Shown: positions 12,301 through 27,300 of the stretch, one piece after another
Position numbering within the stretch: the first letter of the stretch is position 1
Layout of the letters: every line of letters begins with the position of its first letter
Assembly (NCBI GenBank): GCA_936432065.2
Contig: OW386289.2
Location: 165,787,348 to 165,851,347 of the forward strand
Reading direction: 5' to 3'
Length of the DNA stretch: 64,000 bases
From: Rutpela maculata
Lineage: Eukaryota > Arthropoda > Insecta > Coleoptera > Cerambycidae
Translations under genes and position numbers: made by a program
Notes under the pieces: model-generated
The model's input: only the letters and a program-made list of their open reading frames with translations
What the model was told of the DNA's origin: nothing
Databases searched by the model: none

Positions 12301-15300
12301 ACTGTTACAAAAACAGAACAATACAGAACTATAGTAGCTAGAATGATAAGTGAATTTGCCTTTAAAAAAACTGACATGTTTTTTATTATAAACAAACCCA
12401 CTCAAAAGTTACGGCATGCTTTAATATTCCTCTTTTGCTTAGTTTCTGATTTTATTTAGTAATCTCGCATTGCATTACCTTAGAAGTCAATATTTTGGAT
12501 TAGAAATATCTAAACAGGTAGGTATTGATTTACATATTTTGTTTCACTCAGTCCCAACTAACCGGGATGGTCAGGGGCGTAGCGAAGGGGGGAGTATGGG
12601 GGGAGTTACGTTACCTCCCCAACTTTGTCAGACTTGGCAAAAGTTGGAAATTTGAGACGCAAGTTGGCAATTTTCACTGAAAAAAATTTGTTTAGATTTT
12701 CCCCCCTTTGCTCATCAATTTTTATTTCGGCGGAGTTGGGTAAAATACATATAGGACAAAAAATACTCGTGGCCTGGAAGACCCAACTACTGAATTTGAT
12801 GCGGCAGTCAACGTGTTAAGGATTTGAATTTCTCAAAATGTATAACTTACTCTCCATCATCCAAAGAAACGCCAAATGATATTAAGTTTCCCTCCTGTGG
12901 CATTTCGTCGATGTCCTCGTAGTATACGTTGACATCTCTACCAACGCTTATCGAAAGCTGTTCGTCACCTTCGTCGCTGTATAGGGCCAGAAGCTGATTG
13001 AATTGACCTGGGAAAAAATACCGTTATTTCCATAAACATATAAGAATCATTTTGTGACATTCAATTTTTAAGTCTTTTTTATTACTTTTTTTTATAAAGT
13101 ACTATCTGTTCGTCCATGTTCTTCCAAAAAAATTTTCGGATTTAAATAGTGAAACGTTTTGCCCAACGGACCGACCTTGCGACGTCAACAGATCTCCCGC
13201 CTGTAATAAACGTACTAGATATTCAGAATAGCTTAATGCACTGGAAACTTTGTTCAAATTTGTATAGAGTATTGCATTTGTACAATTAAACTTTTTGTTG
13301 GTAAAAATTCAAATTCATTGAAATACGTAGTGAACAAAAAAACTACAACCTTTAAGAACCAGTTTAATTTAAATGTCGATGCGGAAAAAAATCAGAGGTC
13401 GCATTTTAAGGTTCAACAATCAGTTAAAGACGCTGATAACCTTGATTATGTCCACCGGCCTCAACAAAGTACCTCCACATGATTCCAGTATCATCGTCGG
13501 CGAAGATATTAATTTACTAGTGTTATTAACGGGATTGGTGGATTAATTTTTCACTGTGTTCTTCCACAAACCTGAAGGATGGAACATTCAACAAAAATAT
13601 ACGGGCAACAAAGTTTTATTAAGCACATCCGATAATATCATATTCCTCCACGCTCTCAGCGGCTGCGATACCACTTCTGCCTTACACAACATTAGAAAAG
13701 CACAACTAAATTGTGAGCATGACAAGTGGATGTTAGCTATAGCAGGATAAATGTTTTTAATCGCCTTATATGGTAGGAATGAAAACTGTAACTCGTTGAA
13801 TTAGCTTCGCTATAAATGTTTTAGAAAAACTGACTAGGAATAAATTTAATCTAACAGTACTACCGCCGTCAACAGAAATTGCATGCCAGTATTCATACCG
13901 GAGATATCACCAGGATCTGCCGTAGTGCGACGTCAAGTTGAATTCTTGAAAATGGGAAAAAATGAAACGGAGACATTTATCTGGTTACTACCACGGAAGA
14001 TCTTGATCTGTCAACTTTGCTGCGACTCATCATGTAAATGTAAAGGAAAGCAATGTGCAGCTTGTGACTACAATAAAATTAGCTTAAAATGCTTCGTTTT
14101 GTCTGAAAAATAGTGGAAAAATACGCGAGAACGTACCAGAGACCCCAAACAATGTTTCCGATGGTGAAAAAGGGGAAAATACATCTACTTTGGCTCATGC
14201 TGCACGCAGGAGCAACAATGACTGAAATGAGCCAAGATGACGTAGACAATTCCGGTGAAGAAAGCACGATTGAGACTGACACCCGTGATGGAGAAAACAT
14301 AATTTAGACAACCTGGTCCATCGAAGAACGCAAAGTACGTTAATAGATTTATTACAGTCGCTGATTATTCCTACAAGGGAAACAACACAACAAATTGCCC
14401 CATGGATTCTACCTCTGAGGTGGAGTGGAAATGAGTTACTTAATGCAAAATCACTCGACGGGTCAATCAATGATGACTCGAAAAAATCGGTTAATTTCAT
14501 TTTTTTAAACAAATAACAGTACCTACATTATGTCAATTTTATTGATTGGAAAATTATTGATGAGTATTAAGAGCAATAGAAGCAGACACGTTTCCGAAAC
14601 TCCAGAAAATGTTTCAAGGAATGTAGATAATCCAAGCAAAATCTGATGCGTCCGCCATTTTTCTAACATGGCGATTGTAAATGCTACGATATTTTGTGGA
14701 TAACTTAAACTACTGATTATAGCAATCCCCTACGTTATAGATAAAAAAAATCTTTTAGAAATTATTACCGGGTCAAATTACAAATTGACTACTATATAGG
14801 CAACAAATTGATTGCAAAATAAACAGCAAATACGTCTTTTTCTCAGAGTGTAATGTCTAAAAGTACACAGAAGGCGTTCTTTAAAACAAAATTATCTCGC
14901 GCCTCTAATAATGTATGACCTAGAGTGGAAAGGGAAAGTACGTTCCATTAAAAAACTTCGCAAGTCTCCGAACTTGCGTATAAATAAATTACCTGGTGTC
15001 GGTCGGGCCACAATTAGGACGGAGAAGTCGGTGGGAAAACCATCTGGGAAATAGTCCTGTGTGCTGAGTGAAATGTCAGCCTGTTCGCTCCACCGGTAAC
15101 CCCATTCCCACTTTTCTGGGTCTCTGTCTTCGGTGTTGTTCCAGCAACGACCCAATATCCGGAAGACGCCTTTCGGTTCGGAATATAAGTTCGCCGCAGT
15201 TATCAGGTCGATCATTTCATCTGCAAGAAATATTTCAATTATTTTTTAATATATGGGTATTTAAAAAACTAAGTTACTCTATTAAAACTAGCTAATGGGG

Positions 15301-18300
15301 AGAAAGCGATTGGTATCGTATGGATAAGAGCCCAAAGACTCTTCTTGTTTCTTGTATAATGGAGTAAAACTAAGCGTCTATATCACCTTAAAAGGAATTT
15401 GTTTAAACAAAAGAATATTTTCAGAAATATATTTTTTCGCAGTTTTCCTTACACTGGCTGTATAGCTCGTTTCGCAATGAAATAAATAACACACAAACAA
15501 ACATTAAAGAAACTTGTTTAAAACTTAAAAAAAAACTTATTTTAAACTAGCATATTAAGGAATGAAAGTTTGTGGAAGTAATCCCTGGTATAAAATACAA
15601 TCTCAGGACACCATTCCGTTTCCATATGTGCGGGGGCACCTTTCAGTAGCTTATCCTCATCGAGCCTTTTAGTTTTACTCCATTATTGGCTGGTTTGCTT
15701 GAAATAAAAATTTAAATTATGCCACTTTTATAGCATGAAAAATTATATAAATTTCACACTCTAAAGCTGAATTTCATATTTTACTAACGGTGTCCACAGG
15801 TGTAATAGACGCTGTGCTGTCTTCTCTTGTCAAATGCCATTCAAACAAACAAGGATGATTTAACAGTAATAAAATAACTAATCACTTAATTGCTTTATAG
15901 TTCCTTAGAGTGTTTAATTGGTATAAGGAAATGTACACATGTAAATGTAGGTCACATATATGTATAACAAATCGATATTTATAAATGTCATACCAGATGA
16001 TTGAACGATTAATTGATGTATATTATTTAACACTGTGTGGTCAATTAGGTACATATGTTTTATACTACCGGTTTTAGCCTCTTGTGTGTAATATATAAAT
16101 GGATTTTTAAATTACCGCCGGCTGTAGAAGTTTGCTCAAAATATCAATATTGACAAAAGAACAGCAATTATATCATAATATTGTCTAAATCCGAGTCTGT
16201 TAGATGAAAAAAGTAAGTTATTAGGAAATCAATTGAACCTGGATGGATTTGCCTTAACATTTTTCTGTACGTCGTTCTATAATCATAAATGAAGTTTGCT
16301 ACCACTTTTTTTGCCGGCAATTTTTTTTGAAGTTGTCATGAAAAATTGCTTTGAAAATCTTATAACTCGAAAAGTTTTAGTTGTTTTGGCTCGTAAATAT
16401 TAACCCAAGATTTTTCGGGGTTACTATTACGAATCTGGTTTTTAAAAAATAATAAATAAAATGGCGGTTCCAATATGGACGAGTTTGTGACTAAAATCTT
16501 TCAAAAATGTTAAAGATTTTATATCAAAGTTCAAGTACACTGAAATTAGGTAAATTTATGTGGAATAGAAGAAAAAAATTATAATAAGCTGAAATGTCTA
16601 TAATAGTTAGCTTATGTGTGTAAGAATACATATAAAAAAAGTTGCCTCCAAGAAAGTAAAGGTAAGCTTCATCCCTATCGCACACCCTTTAGGGACACCG
16701 CACTGGTTTTTTTTACAGTATCTTTTAAACGCTTTATCTTAGGGATAAAACATAAGTATAGGAAAAGGTTTGTCACAAAATTCTCTACAAAAAAGGTTTT
16801 GTGTTATGTATCGATATTTCTATTAGGTACTTTTACTTCCACATCCAATGGAAGTATAGTAACGACAAAAAATTTTTTAAAATTTTTTATTGTTCAAACA
16901 GGCTTAAAATGTCATGAAACGTTGAGATTTTACGTTTGAGAGAAAAAAAATTCTGTCTGTCTGTCGGTCTGTCTGTAACTTTTTTGTGCGCACGTTTACT
17001 CTGGAACCGTTGAAGATATTGACTTGAAATTTGGTACATATATGTATTTTAACGAAATCTGAAATTAGATTATATTTTCATCTTGTTCCGTCGAAGGGTT
17101 GGGAGGTAAATTGGGGGTAAACTTGGTGTAAATGGGTATATCAAGCAGGTAAGAGTCCATAAAATTGGTATTTAGTATATACAAGAGAAGCTAAGGTCTC
17201 AAAAAAATTTTTGGCATTAGCCACCCCCATTACCACCCCCGGCCCATTATTAAAGGGGATGAAAAAGAAATGTGATTTAGTGTATGTACAAGAACCAGAA
17301 ACCTCAAAATATTTTTTTACTTCATCCATCCCCCTATCACCTTCCCCACCCCACTACCGATGTGGGGTATCGTTTTATGGGTTTTTGGGGTAGAGGATTT
17401 CAAATATTATATTATTAAAGCCATAAACAATTATTTCCTCATACAAAGTTTTTTCGATGTAGTGACTTGAATAGAGAATCTGGATGTGGAAGTAGTGATT
17501 CCTTGGGCAGCGGTTTTTATGTTATTAAATCGTAAACTGTAGGGTTAATATGAGTTAGTTTAATTTAATTCTATATAATTTATAAAAAGTTGTTAAAACC
17601 GAATGCTACAAAACAGAATATTACAAGGCTGGATAAATATTGTGTTTCCATCCAAAAGCGTTTTTGTTACCTACCCCCAAGTTTGCCGCCGATTAACGTA
17701 AACACCCTTAATGATCTGAAAACGACCCATAAGACATGTTTTATAGAAAATTTAATTCTCAGTATTTTTCAATACCTCACATTTCCAAAATATTATTGAG
17801 AAACCAGCACGGTGTCATTATAAGGGTGAAAAAGGGATGAAGCTCACCAGTTAAAGATGGGAACTTTTTGATCCTGTATTCCTACCCCTATCAACTGTCG
17901 ATTCAGAAAATATCAGCTTATTATAATTTTTGTCTTCTATTTTTGCTAGTTTCCGTGTACAATTATAACATAAGGGCCGTTACTTTCGGTCCCGATTAAA
18001 CCCGATTAAACGTTAACGGTGGGTCAAACCAATTCAGTTACCATGGAAACAATTGTACTTTCAATGATTTAGCCGACGGTTAAAGTTTAACCACGTTTAA
18101 CGTTGACAGAAAGTAACGGCCCTAAGTGTTTTTATACTTTTAACTTCTAAAGTGACGTTAAAAAATAAAAATAAAAGATGACAGATCCAAAATAGCCGAA
18201 TTTAACGAAAATCGTGCAATATTTGATAATAAGAAAACAATTGTAATTTGACAAGTAATTATAAACATTCAATTAATAAAGTTAAAATATTATAATCGAG

Positions 18301-21300
18301 GGTTTATTAATAATGATTTAACGATTGAATTTAATATTACTGTTGCTTTCTGCTTTGTATTCACGTGCCACATTGAAAACTCATTTTCAATATTGACATC
18401 AACATTGACATTATCAATAAGCCCCTGTGTATCAAAATATTACAATTTTTACTAATTTATCCCTCTAAAATTGACCATATTGTCTCCCTCGTCAGTAAAG
18501 TTAATATTTCTCGAAAACTGGTCATTTTATTAGTATCACACAAGTATACCTACTGAAAATATTTATTATTTATGCGTCTATTTTTATTTGAAGTTCGAAT
18601 TTAATTAATTATTCCTTATAATAAATACACATTCACTGTTAACTACCCCCTTTGTGGTGTAATTACTGTTGCAAAAATTAGAACCCGATTAACAACGGTA
18701 TATGCATACCTATATATCAATAGACAATTTAATGAAATTAAATTCGATTCAGTGGCAATTACGTGCCGTAATGTGTCGTGGAGCGTCGATGCCCGAGGCA
18801 AATTAGAAACATTATTTATTTACCAATATCCCCATTTCAAACAAAAACAGTCTCAATCAGAGTTTCATTCATTAAGTGTTTAGTACATTTTTATCGTGAA
18901 GTTTTCCACAAAATTAGATTTTAATTGTACAGTGTTTTTTGGGCCATTTTAATTAAATAAGCTGTCATTATTTTTAAAGTAACACGTTTAAAGTCCACAT
19001 GTATGTAATTTTACAGATAATAAATGGATAGTTATTACAGCAATCAGTACTGGAAAGTCGCCTTTGGGGACGTTCTTCTCTCCAAGAAATACGTCGACAA
19101 AAAATACTCTAAAATCGTAATATTTCAGATCCTCTTGTATTTTTACAACATCGATTGACGAGAGGACAATTTAAAACAGTTGATATCTCAGAGAAAGCTA
19201 GATGACAAGCGATGAAGCAAACGCCCTTCAGAACTTTGGGCTGACGAAAGTATTTATGGAAAAAAGCTCTGGTGTGTAACGGTTCACTTTTTAACCGTTA
19301 ATAAATTTCTATTAAAATCCGCTATATTACATTGTTTTATTATTTTTAAGTGCCTAACAACGCCACTGATTTCAAGGCACTTTAAACATTCGAGAATATT
19401 ACGTGGAAGTAAATGCTTGAAGGTCTTAAAGCTAGATATATTTCTCCAATAGGAGACTATAAATTTAAAATATTGAGTGTGATTGGTTTGTAATCCTACG
19501 CTCCATTTCAGTACATACCTATAAGGCAGTGTGGGAAATGAGGCATATTATGACGACCCTACATCTTTGGGTTCATTTTTTGTCGGGCCTTTGGCCTTAC
19601 AAGTCGTTTACCTGTATGTTATCTAATTAACTATTATGGTGAATTTTACCAATTAGTTTTGAGAAGTTTAGCACAAGAATTTGTCTAGTAAAGAAATGCA
19701 GAGTTACATGTAGAATTTGATAGTATAATTATGGCTGCTTTAAGTTCAGTTTAATAATAAAGAACATTACGGTTAATATACCTAAAATGGTATAGTTTTG
19801 CATATTGGTACACTCAAAGAAAATGATAGGTAAATTCAACCAAAAAGAGCATATGAAATCGCGCCTATCTAGTTTCATAGTTAAATCAATCAGAAAAGAA
19901 TAGTCATACAACTTTATTTGTTTTCGTAAACAAATAGTAGTTTAATAATCATATCTTCTTGTAACAAATTAAATAGTACAATGACATTTTTTTATGTTCA
20001 CTAACCATTTTCAATTTGGTCTACAATTAAATAGTGAAACGACCTTGTTTTTTGTTCACCAACTAATTTTTAGGTTGATCTATACTTTATTGTATGATGA
20101 AGTATTTTTTGATTAGCCAAAATCTCAGTATTGAGACATCAGACCACCCAAACCAAAGATTAGAGATCGTTTATAAGATCCATCCAAATATATCGATGCT
20201 CCCTGAGAGAATTTGAACATTGCAATTATGTTATTAATTTTTTATAAATTCATAAGAGTATAAGATAATGCATGATTGATTATTGTCAGTGATTTGTATG
20301 TGGCGTCATCTGGGAATAACTTCTGTAATAGACTACGTGGTAAGCAAGCAAATTTTATGATAATTCTTTTAGAACTTCTAGAAGAAGACAATAATACTGG
20401 TTTGTCTACCAAGTACAATAATACAGCGAACTAATACTGGGTTAGAATTACAATTCGATAATAGTTAAAAATAAAATATACTATTATTATCTAGTTTAAT
20501 TTGACAGAATTCAACAAAATAATAGTCAGACGAAAAAAATAAAAGTCTTATCTTATTCATCTATTTTTTAAGTTAATGTTTGTTTTGTTTAACGACAACT
20601 TTTTATTAATTAAAATAACAATCACCTCTTGTTTAAAAATACCATCAATATAGTTTAGTTTAACAAAATTAACGATATTGTTAGTTAACCATTTTTTTTG
20701 TTGAATTTACCCATACTATTTCTTTGAGTGTATGGTTATAACTGATACCAATCTATGAATTTGTTTCTGTAACCACCATAAAGTGTATCCGTCAGTTTCC
20801 AGCAGCTTCTTTAAGTATTAAAACATTTATATTGCAGTACATAAGAGCTAAATTCTCTTGCTTTCCCTTGTATATTGTAGCTGTGGATGCCATGCTGTGC
20901 GTCATTCTTCATAGTGTTGCGCGTTTTCGTTTAATTTCACGGCGTTGTGGAATTATTGTAACTTTCGTGTCTATCCCGTTGTTTGAACAGACAAATAAAA
21001 TTGCCTTCGCGAGTGCATCGTTTTTTCCCTTGAAAAACTTATATAGATAGTTCTTGTTTAATACCCATTCGACTACATAAATCATGAAATTTACTGCAGA
21101 AGCTTCAGTGTTATGGATTCAGAGATTCTTCATTTACCCGGATTCAATCCCATCTTAAGGACCGCACTCAAATGACAAAATCTTCGGGAAGATACTCAAG
21201 TCAAGCTACGATAAGTTGCGGAATTTCACAAGGGTCTGTTGACTTGATAACTATAATAAATGTATCAAGAAGATTTAGCTTTCTGCCAGTGGCACCACCA

Positions 21301-24300
21301 TTTTGTATCAATAAAAATTTGAGGATATTACATGAGCAAATTTGTTCTGATATCTCTCTTGTAAAAAATGATGCGATCAAATCTTCTTACATGTAATATC
21401 GCTAAAACTAACGTAATAGGCTTCAGTTGCATCATGGTAAAACTTTTCCTTGGAAATCAAGTTCTGTAAAACAAACTCTTACAAAGTTTCCTGAATTGTA
21501 TGTTTGTTACGTGGGCAACAAGACAAAGAATTTTTTTAAAAAAGCACAATTTTCATTTCGATGATTGGTTATAATAAAATTAAAGTTAAAACATGGTAAA
21601 ATGTTATGTACTATGTTGACACCAAATTAAATTTTCAAGAAAATGTAAGGTTAATCTAAGGCATGCTGGTCACACTGTCTAACGTATACTGGGTTCGAGC
21701 CTCAACACTGACAATGTCAGTGGATATGAATGCATGTCTGCCCCCCCCCCCCTTCCGGACAGCCTTGGTTTTGGATTTGGGGGTTGTCTACCATCTGTGG
21801 CGTTTTCTTTTTATCTGAATCTATGTACAAAACCCACCGTTTCCAAATTTATTGTACCTCAAATCTTATATCTCTCGTATTATCTCGTAATTAATCTTCA
21901 TAACTGTAGATCCATGAATAGTTTTCTGAGTAAATCTTAAACTTTTCATTACATGCTAAACAATTTACAATTTTTTTCTATTTTGACCCCCTCAAATAAA
22001 TTATATTGTCTTGGTGTGTTTTTTTAATGTTTATGTTTAAGTATAAATTAACCTCAGAATGTTATGCTATTCGCACAATTTCTAGCAAATTAGAATACTC
22101 TACTGCAAGGCAGCTTTCTTTTTCTCTAACAGTCACATGTAAGATATTGTATTCCACTTTGGTGATTGTACAGTCAACAATTAGTGTACTCATTCTGCAA
22201 CAGCGAACAATAAGATATATATGTGTAAAGTGCGTTTGAGAGACTTTTGCTGTATTTGTTGCTCACCAGATACTGATATAATAGTAATAATGATTTTTAT
22301 TCTTGAAACGGTGTGGTTATTTCATAAAAAGTAATTTTTTGTAGTGTTTGTAAAATCGACTAGCCACTGACATTCAGGTATTTTTCTCTCTATTTATCTT
22401 AAATTAACAAAATATCAACGAAAGAATATTTGAGAATCCTACGAGAACCACCTGAAGATAATAATGTTCATTTCGTATAAGTTCAATACAATATAATGAA
22501 TTACTACAACATGGATTTTTTGCATTATTTCACAAGAAATCCGTTGTACTCTTTATAATGAAATATTATGTAGAACAATTTACAAAAACCTCGTAAGCGA
22601 AAATTACCTACACCCACATAAAAGGAGACTGCGCCCTATTATTTTTAATAGATGAACCAATTTCAGGAAAACTGATAATACAGGAATGGTTTGGTGTTCA
22701 GATATTTTCCATATAGCCATAGCAGAACTGCATTTTGCTTCATTGTGACCAGTGCATTGATAGTGTCTATTACAATTCGTACAATATCTCACAAAATATA
22801 AGCGTTCAAAGTGGCGTGAGCGCCACTAATTGGATTACTGCTATCTCTTGATTTGATTTTAGCACGGCGTACAATCGTTATTTCAAAATCAGTTAGGTAA
22901 TCGACCTGGGCAAATCTGTACAGTTTTTCCTTTTTTTTTTATTTCATAACTTTGCGTTGTTGAATCCTAGGAGCAAGAATATTTTTATCTAGCTTTATTT
23001 TTAAAGCTAGCTTTACTTTTAAAGCTTCTCTTTTGAGAAGAAGAACAAAATAGAAATAATAATAATAATAATAATAAACGGCTTTATTGAAAGAATGTAA
23101 AAGTACAAATACAAGTACATATGGCACTTTACAAAGCGAAGTTTAGCCATGTGGATATTTTTACACTTAACCATATAAATCACTTACGTAATTAATTACA
23201 TAAAAAAGAAAAAAATATATATAAAACATTTTGTTGGCATTAATAAACCTGCCTTTTTTTTCGAAAAACATTAACTGACGATATATTTTGAATGGAATTA
23301 ATAGAGTATATAAGACTACGGATGTGAAATAGAAGCTACGTTGGGAGAGGGCTATGCGGTGTTGCGGCACTATTAGAACGTACCAATATGACCACAAGTT
23401 CTGAAATCCGTTATTTAGCTGTTCATAAAGGTAAAACTACACCTGATAGTAGTACTGTAATACAGTCATTCTAGTGCAAAAATACTCTTAACATTGGCAA
23501 AATGGCAACAAAAATTATTATTTTTGCATTATACTCTAAATAGTGTGTTTTATGACTACTCAAAATTTCCATTAATCTCGAACCGAAAAATCAGTCAAAA
23601 TCCAAGGTGGCGGCGGTATTTTGTATTTTTACCTACATATAGTTTTATTACTTGTTGGGAGCTACTTCTGACAACTGCTTGCTTGGTTGTAGTATATTTA
23701 ATAAAATTTTGAAAATAACCCTTTTCGATGATCTAAGAAATTCATATAAATTCAGGATGGCGACCTGATATTGGTATTATATTTAAATTATTATGATACC
23801 AATTTAAACGATTTTGCATTAAATTAAATTTTATTTGTACAAATCAAGTGAAAAAATTATTATGAAACAAATAAACTTTTATTATGAAGTAAATGAAACA
23901 GAAAATGGTGCAACTTTGTATTTAAGAGGTGTATTTCAGTTATTCATCTACACATCCACATCCACTTTAGATCTCGTCGTCAAGAATCAGTTGTGGAATG
24001 ATTTCGCAATTTGTATCCTGACAATGACCACAAGAAGAAGTACAATCAAAGACTAAACCACATTTCACTGACACACACAGTCAGTTTGTAACTGCACAAT
24101 GATATTAACAGTTACACCGTATTATGCGTATCAAATTTTCAGACGTTGCTCCATTGTTTTCGATACATTCTAGTACAAGTGTATCACGTTAACTCCGTCC
24201 CGAGTCAAGCCTTTTTAATTCGTTTCCATATACAAAGAGTGACCCCTTTTGGGGACCTCATGAATTCGATTCAAAAGTGGTCTAAATGATAGCTTATGCC

Positions 24301-27300
24301 TATGATACTTTAAAGTAGGCAAAATTTCAAGTTGAGCATAGTTTTTGTTTTGGTGATATGATGAGTCGAACTTGTTAGTTGAACTGTTCACGGCAAGATG
24401 AATCCAACATTCTTGGATTCGTTCATTGTGTTCAAGATTCTCAAATACGTAAAGTGTATCATTTTCTATGTAAAATCTTCCGTTCTTTTCGAATCTATCA
24501 TTGTATTTCATGAAAAAGTGAGATATAGCCGATTTTACAAGAAAAAATCAGGATTCTTACTGATAATATTCGATTAATCGGTATTTTTATACTGGAGACA
24601 GAGGTGGACTGGCCCACCCACCAACTGGCCCACGGCTAATAGAGTAATACGTGGTCTGCGAGTTCTAAAATCCAGCGCCGCTAAACTGTTGTCAGTCCGC
24701 CCCTGACTGGAGACTTAGCAAATCTCGATAGATACTCCAAACCTTGTATCCGATGGTCTTTGAATTAAAAAGTAAATATATATTTCTAAGAAAGATTTGG
24801 TTATATTACTAAAATGTATTTCAATAATATGAAAACCTCTTCACACGTCACGGTACTAATACAGGAAGAGGTTTATGTTTTTTTTATTTTTTCTTGTTTT
24901 GTTGTTTTTTTTTCAATTTCTTTTTGAATTTTTATCACCGAGAATCTCGGATTCGCCTTGGCGTATCTCGTCATATCCAAAAAAAAAAACTATGCTCAAC
25001 TTGAAATTTCGCCTACTTTAAAGTATCCCCATAAACTATCATTTAGATCACTTTTAAATAAAATTCGTGGGGTCCACAGAAAGGGCGAAAAATAGGGTTT
25101 TTTGGGCCACTCTTTGCAGATAGGCACGGGGACTGTGATATTTTACAGCGGATTCCGTTGGGGGGAGGTGCTGTGGCTTAACGAAAAATTTTCGCCTTTT
25201 GTACTTTGCTCAAAATTCTTCTGTACGGACATGTATTTAGCGTGGCCTCTGGCTTTCCGCCAAAAAGGAGTACCATTATTGTTATGTTTTGCAATTAAAC
25301 ATATAAATTTTTGTTTGTTTAAGGTATTTTAATTTCCTGTTAGAAGTCTTCTTACATAGACGTTGGCATATAGAAAATACAATACATTATTAGTCTGAAA
25401 TTGTTGTTCGCACCATTTCCTAGTAACGGAAAGAAAGAAATAGCGGTACAAATTAAGTAAACAAATATCTAACTTGCCGCCCCCTTTGGAAGCTCTACGC
25501 TTTTTAAATAAACCGATTTTAAGTATATTAATGTCAAAGCTATCTTTTCTACAACATTAAATCTATATAATCTGTATAAAACTAGAATTCGTGAATCATG
25601 TAAGCCACTGTTCTTGACACATGGAATTCTCACTGTGATATCCATTTACATTCTAGAAACAGTTTGTTTAGTTCATAAGTATAGAAGTAATATCATAAGT
25701 ACTCCCTCCATACATGTAACTCGGCAAGTCAATAATGTTGCTCTGCCAATTCCCAGATCCACCCTAGTCAGACTCAATTATTACTTCCACGTCCAGTGGA
25801 AGTATAGTAACGACCAAAAAATTTTTAAAAATTTTTATTGTCCAAATAGGCTTAAAATGTCATGGAACGTCGAGATTTTAAGTTTGAGCGCAAAAAAAAA
25901 TTCTGTCTGTCTGTCGGTCTGTCTGTCTGTCGGTCTGTCTGTCGGTCTGTCTGTCTGTCTGTAACTTTTTTTTGTTCGCACGTTTACTCTGAAACCGTTT
26001 AAGATATTGACTTGAAATTTGGTACACATATGTACTTTAACGAGATCTAGAACTAGATTATATTTTCATCTTGTTCCGTCGACGGGTTGGGGGGTAAATT
26101 GGGGTAAATTTGGGGTAAATGGGTAAATCAAGCCGGTAAGAGTCCATGAAATTGGTATTTCGTATATACAAGAGAAGCTGAGGTCTCAAAGAAAATTTTG
26201 GCATTAGCCACCCCCATTACCACCCCCACCTCCTTATTAAAGGGGATGAAAAAAAATGTGATTTAGTGCATGTACAGGAACCAAAAACCTCAAAATATTT
26301 TTTTACTTCATCCACCCCCCACTACCACCCCCCACTACCACCCCCCTATCACCACCCCCACCCCACTACCGATGTGGGGTATCGTTTTTTGGGTTTTTGG
26401 GGTAGAGGATTTCAAATATTATATTATTAAAGTTCCATAAACAATTATTTCTACATACAAAGTTTTTTCGTTGTGAGTGACTTGGATAGAGAATCTGGAT
26501 GTGGAAGTAGTGATTCCTTGGGCAGCGGTTTTTACAATGGCTATAAGATGTTCAATCACTTACCAAATAATATTAAAGAAATGAGCTCAAATACAAACTT
26601 CAGAAAGGAGGTTAAAAGCCTGTTAATTGTTAAACCTTATTATAATTTAGACGAATACTATAATGACACATTTTAATTAGACATTAACTACCTTATTTTA
26701 TCGTTCTTTCTGACTTTTTATATTAGCTATTATTATTATTATTGTATTAAAATTTATATGTAATCTGTGTTTTGTATTTATGTAATGTAGGTGCACTGTG
26801 TAAACTATATATACTATGTACCTATGCTTATTTACTTTGTTAATGAGAAACTCTTTCTTCTGAACAATAAAGTATATTTTGATTTGATTTGATTTGATAT
26901 AAAATTACGGATTCAAGCGCCATATTGGATTTTCCGGATTAATGGAGATGTTGAGTATATCATAATCATAAAACACCCATTTTAGAGAATAATGTAAAAA
27001 GAATAATTTGTGTTTTAATTTGGTTCAGGTCAAAAACTACTGACACAAATATTTTTCCTTTAATCATCGATATTTTTAAGAATACTTTTCCTTTCCCTTT
27101 GCCACGCATACATATTGGGAACTCCCGGGGACTATATTTCAACTATTATTAAGAGGTAATTAAACCTAATTTGAAGTAAGTATGAAATGCATATGAAGAG
27201 GTATAATCGACGTAATAACTGATATCTTAAGTCCCCAGGAAATCCCTCAACATCAAATCCAAATGCAAAATATATACACCACTTGTTGCAACGTAATAGC

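Noticed and set aside
12569..12850. Complete hAT MITE starting CAGGGGCGTAGC
   Set aside because: No matching GCTACGCCCCTG end and no 8-base duplication could be found nearby.
24233..24511. 98-residue minus-strand ORF
   Set aside because: It lies over the arm and loop of foldback element E and has no recognisable domain.
25835..26029. Small ORF with repeated Arg-Gln-Thr-Asp
   Set aside because: It is a translation of the CTGT/CGGT microsatellite in family A.
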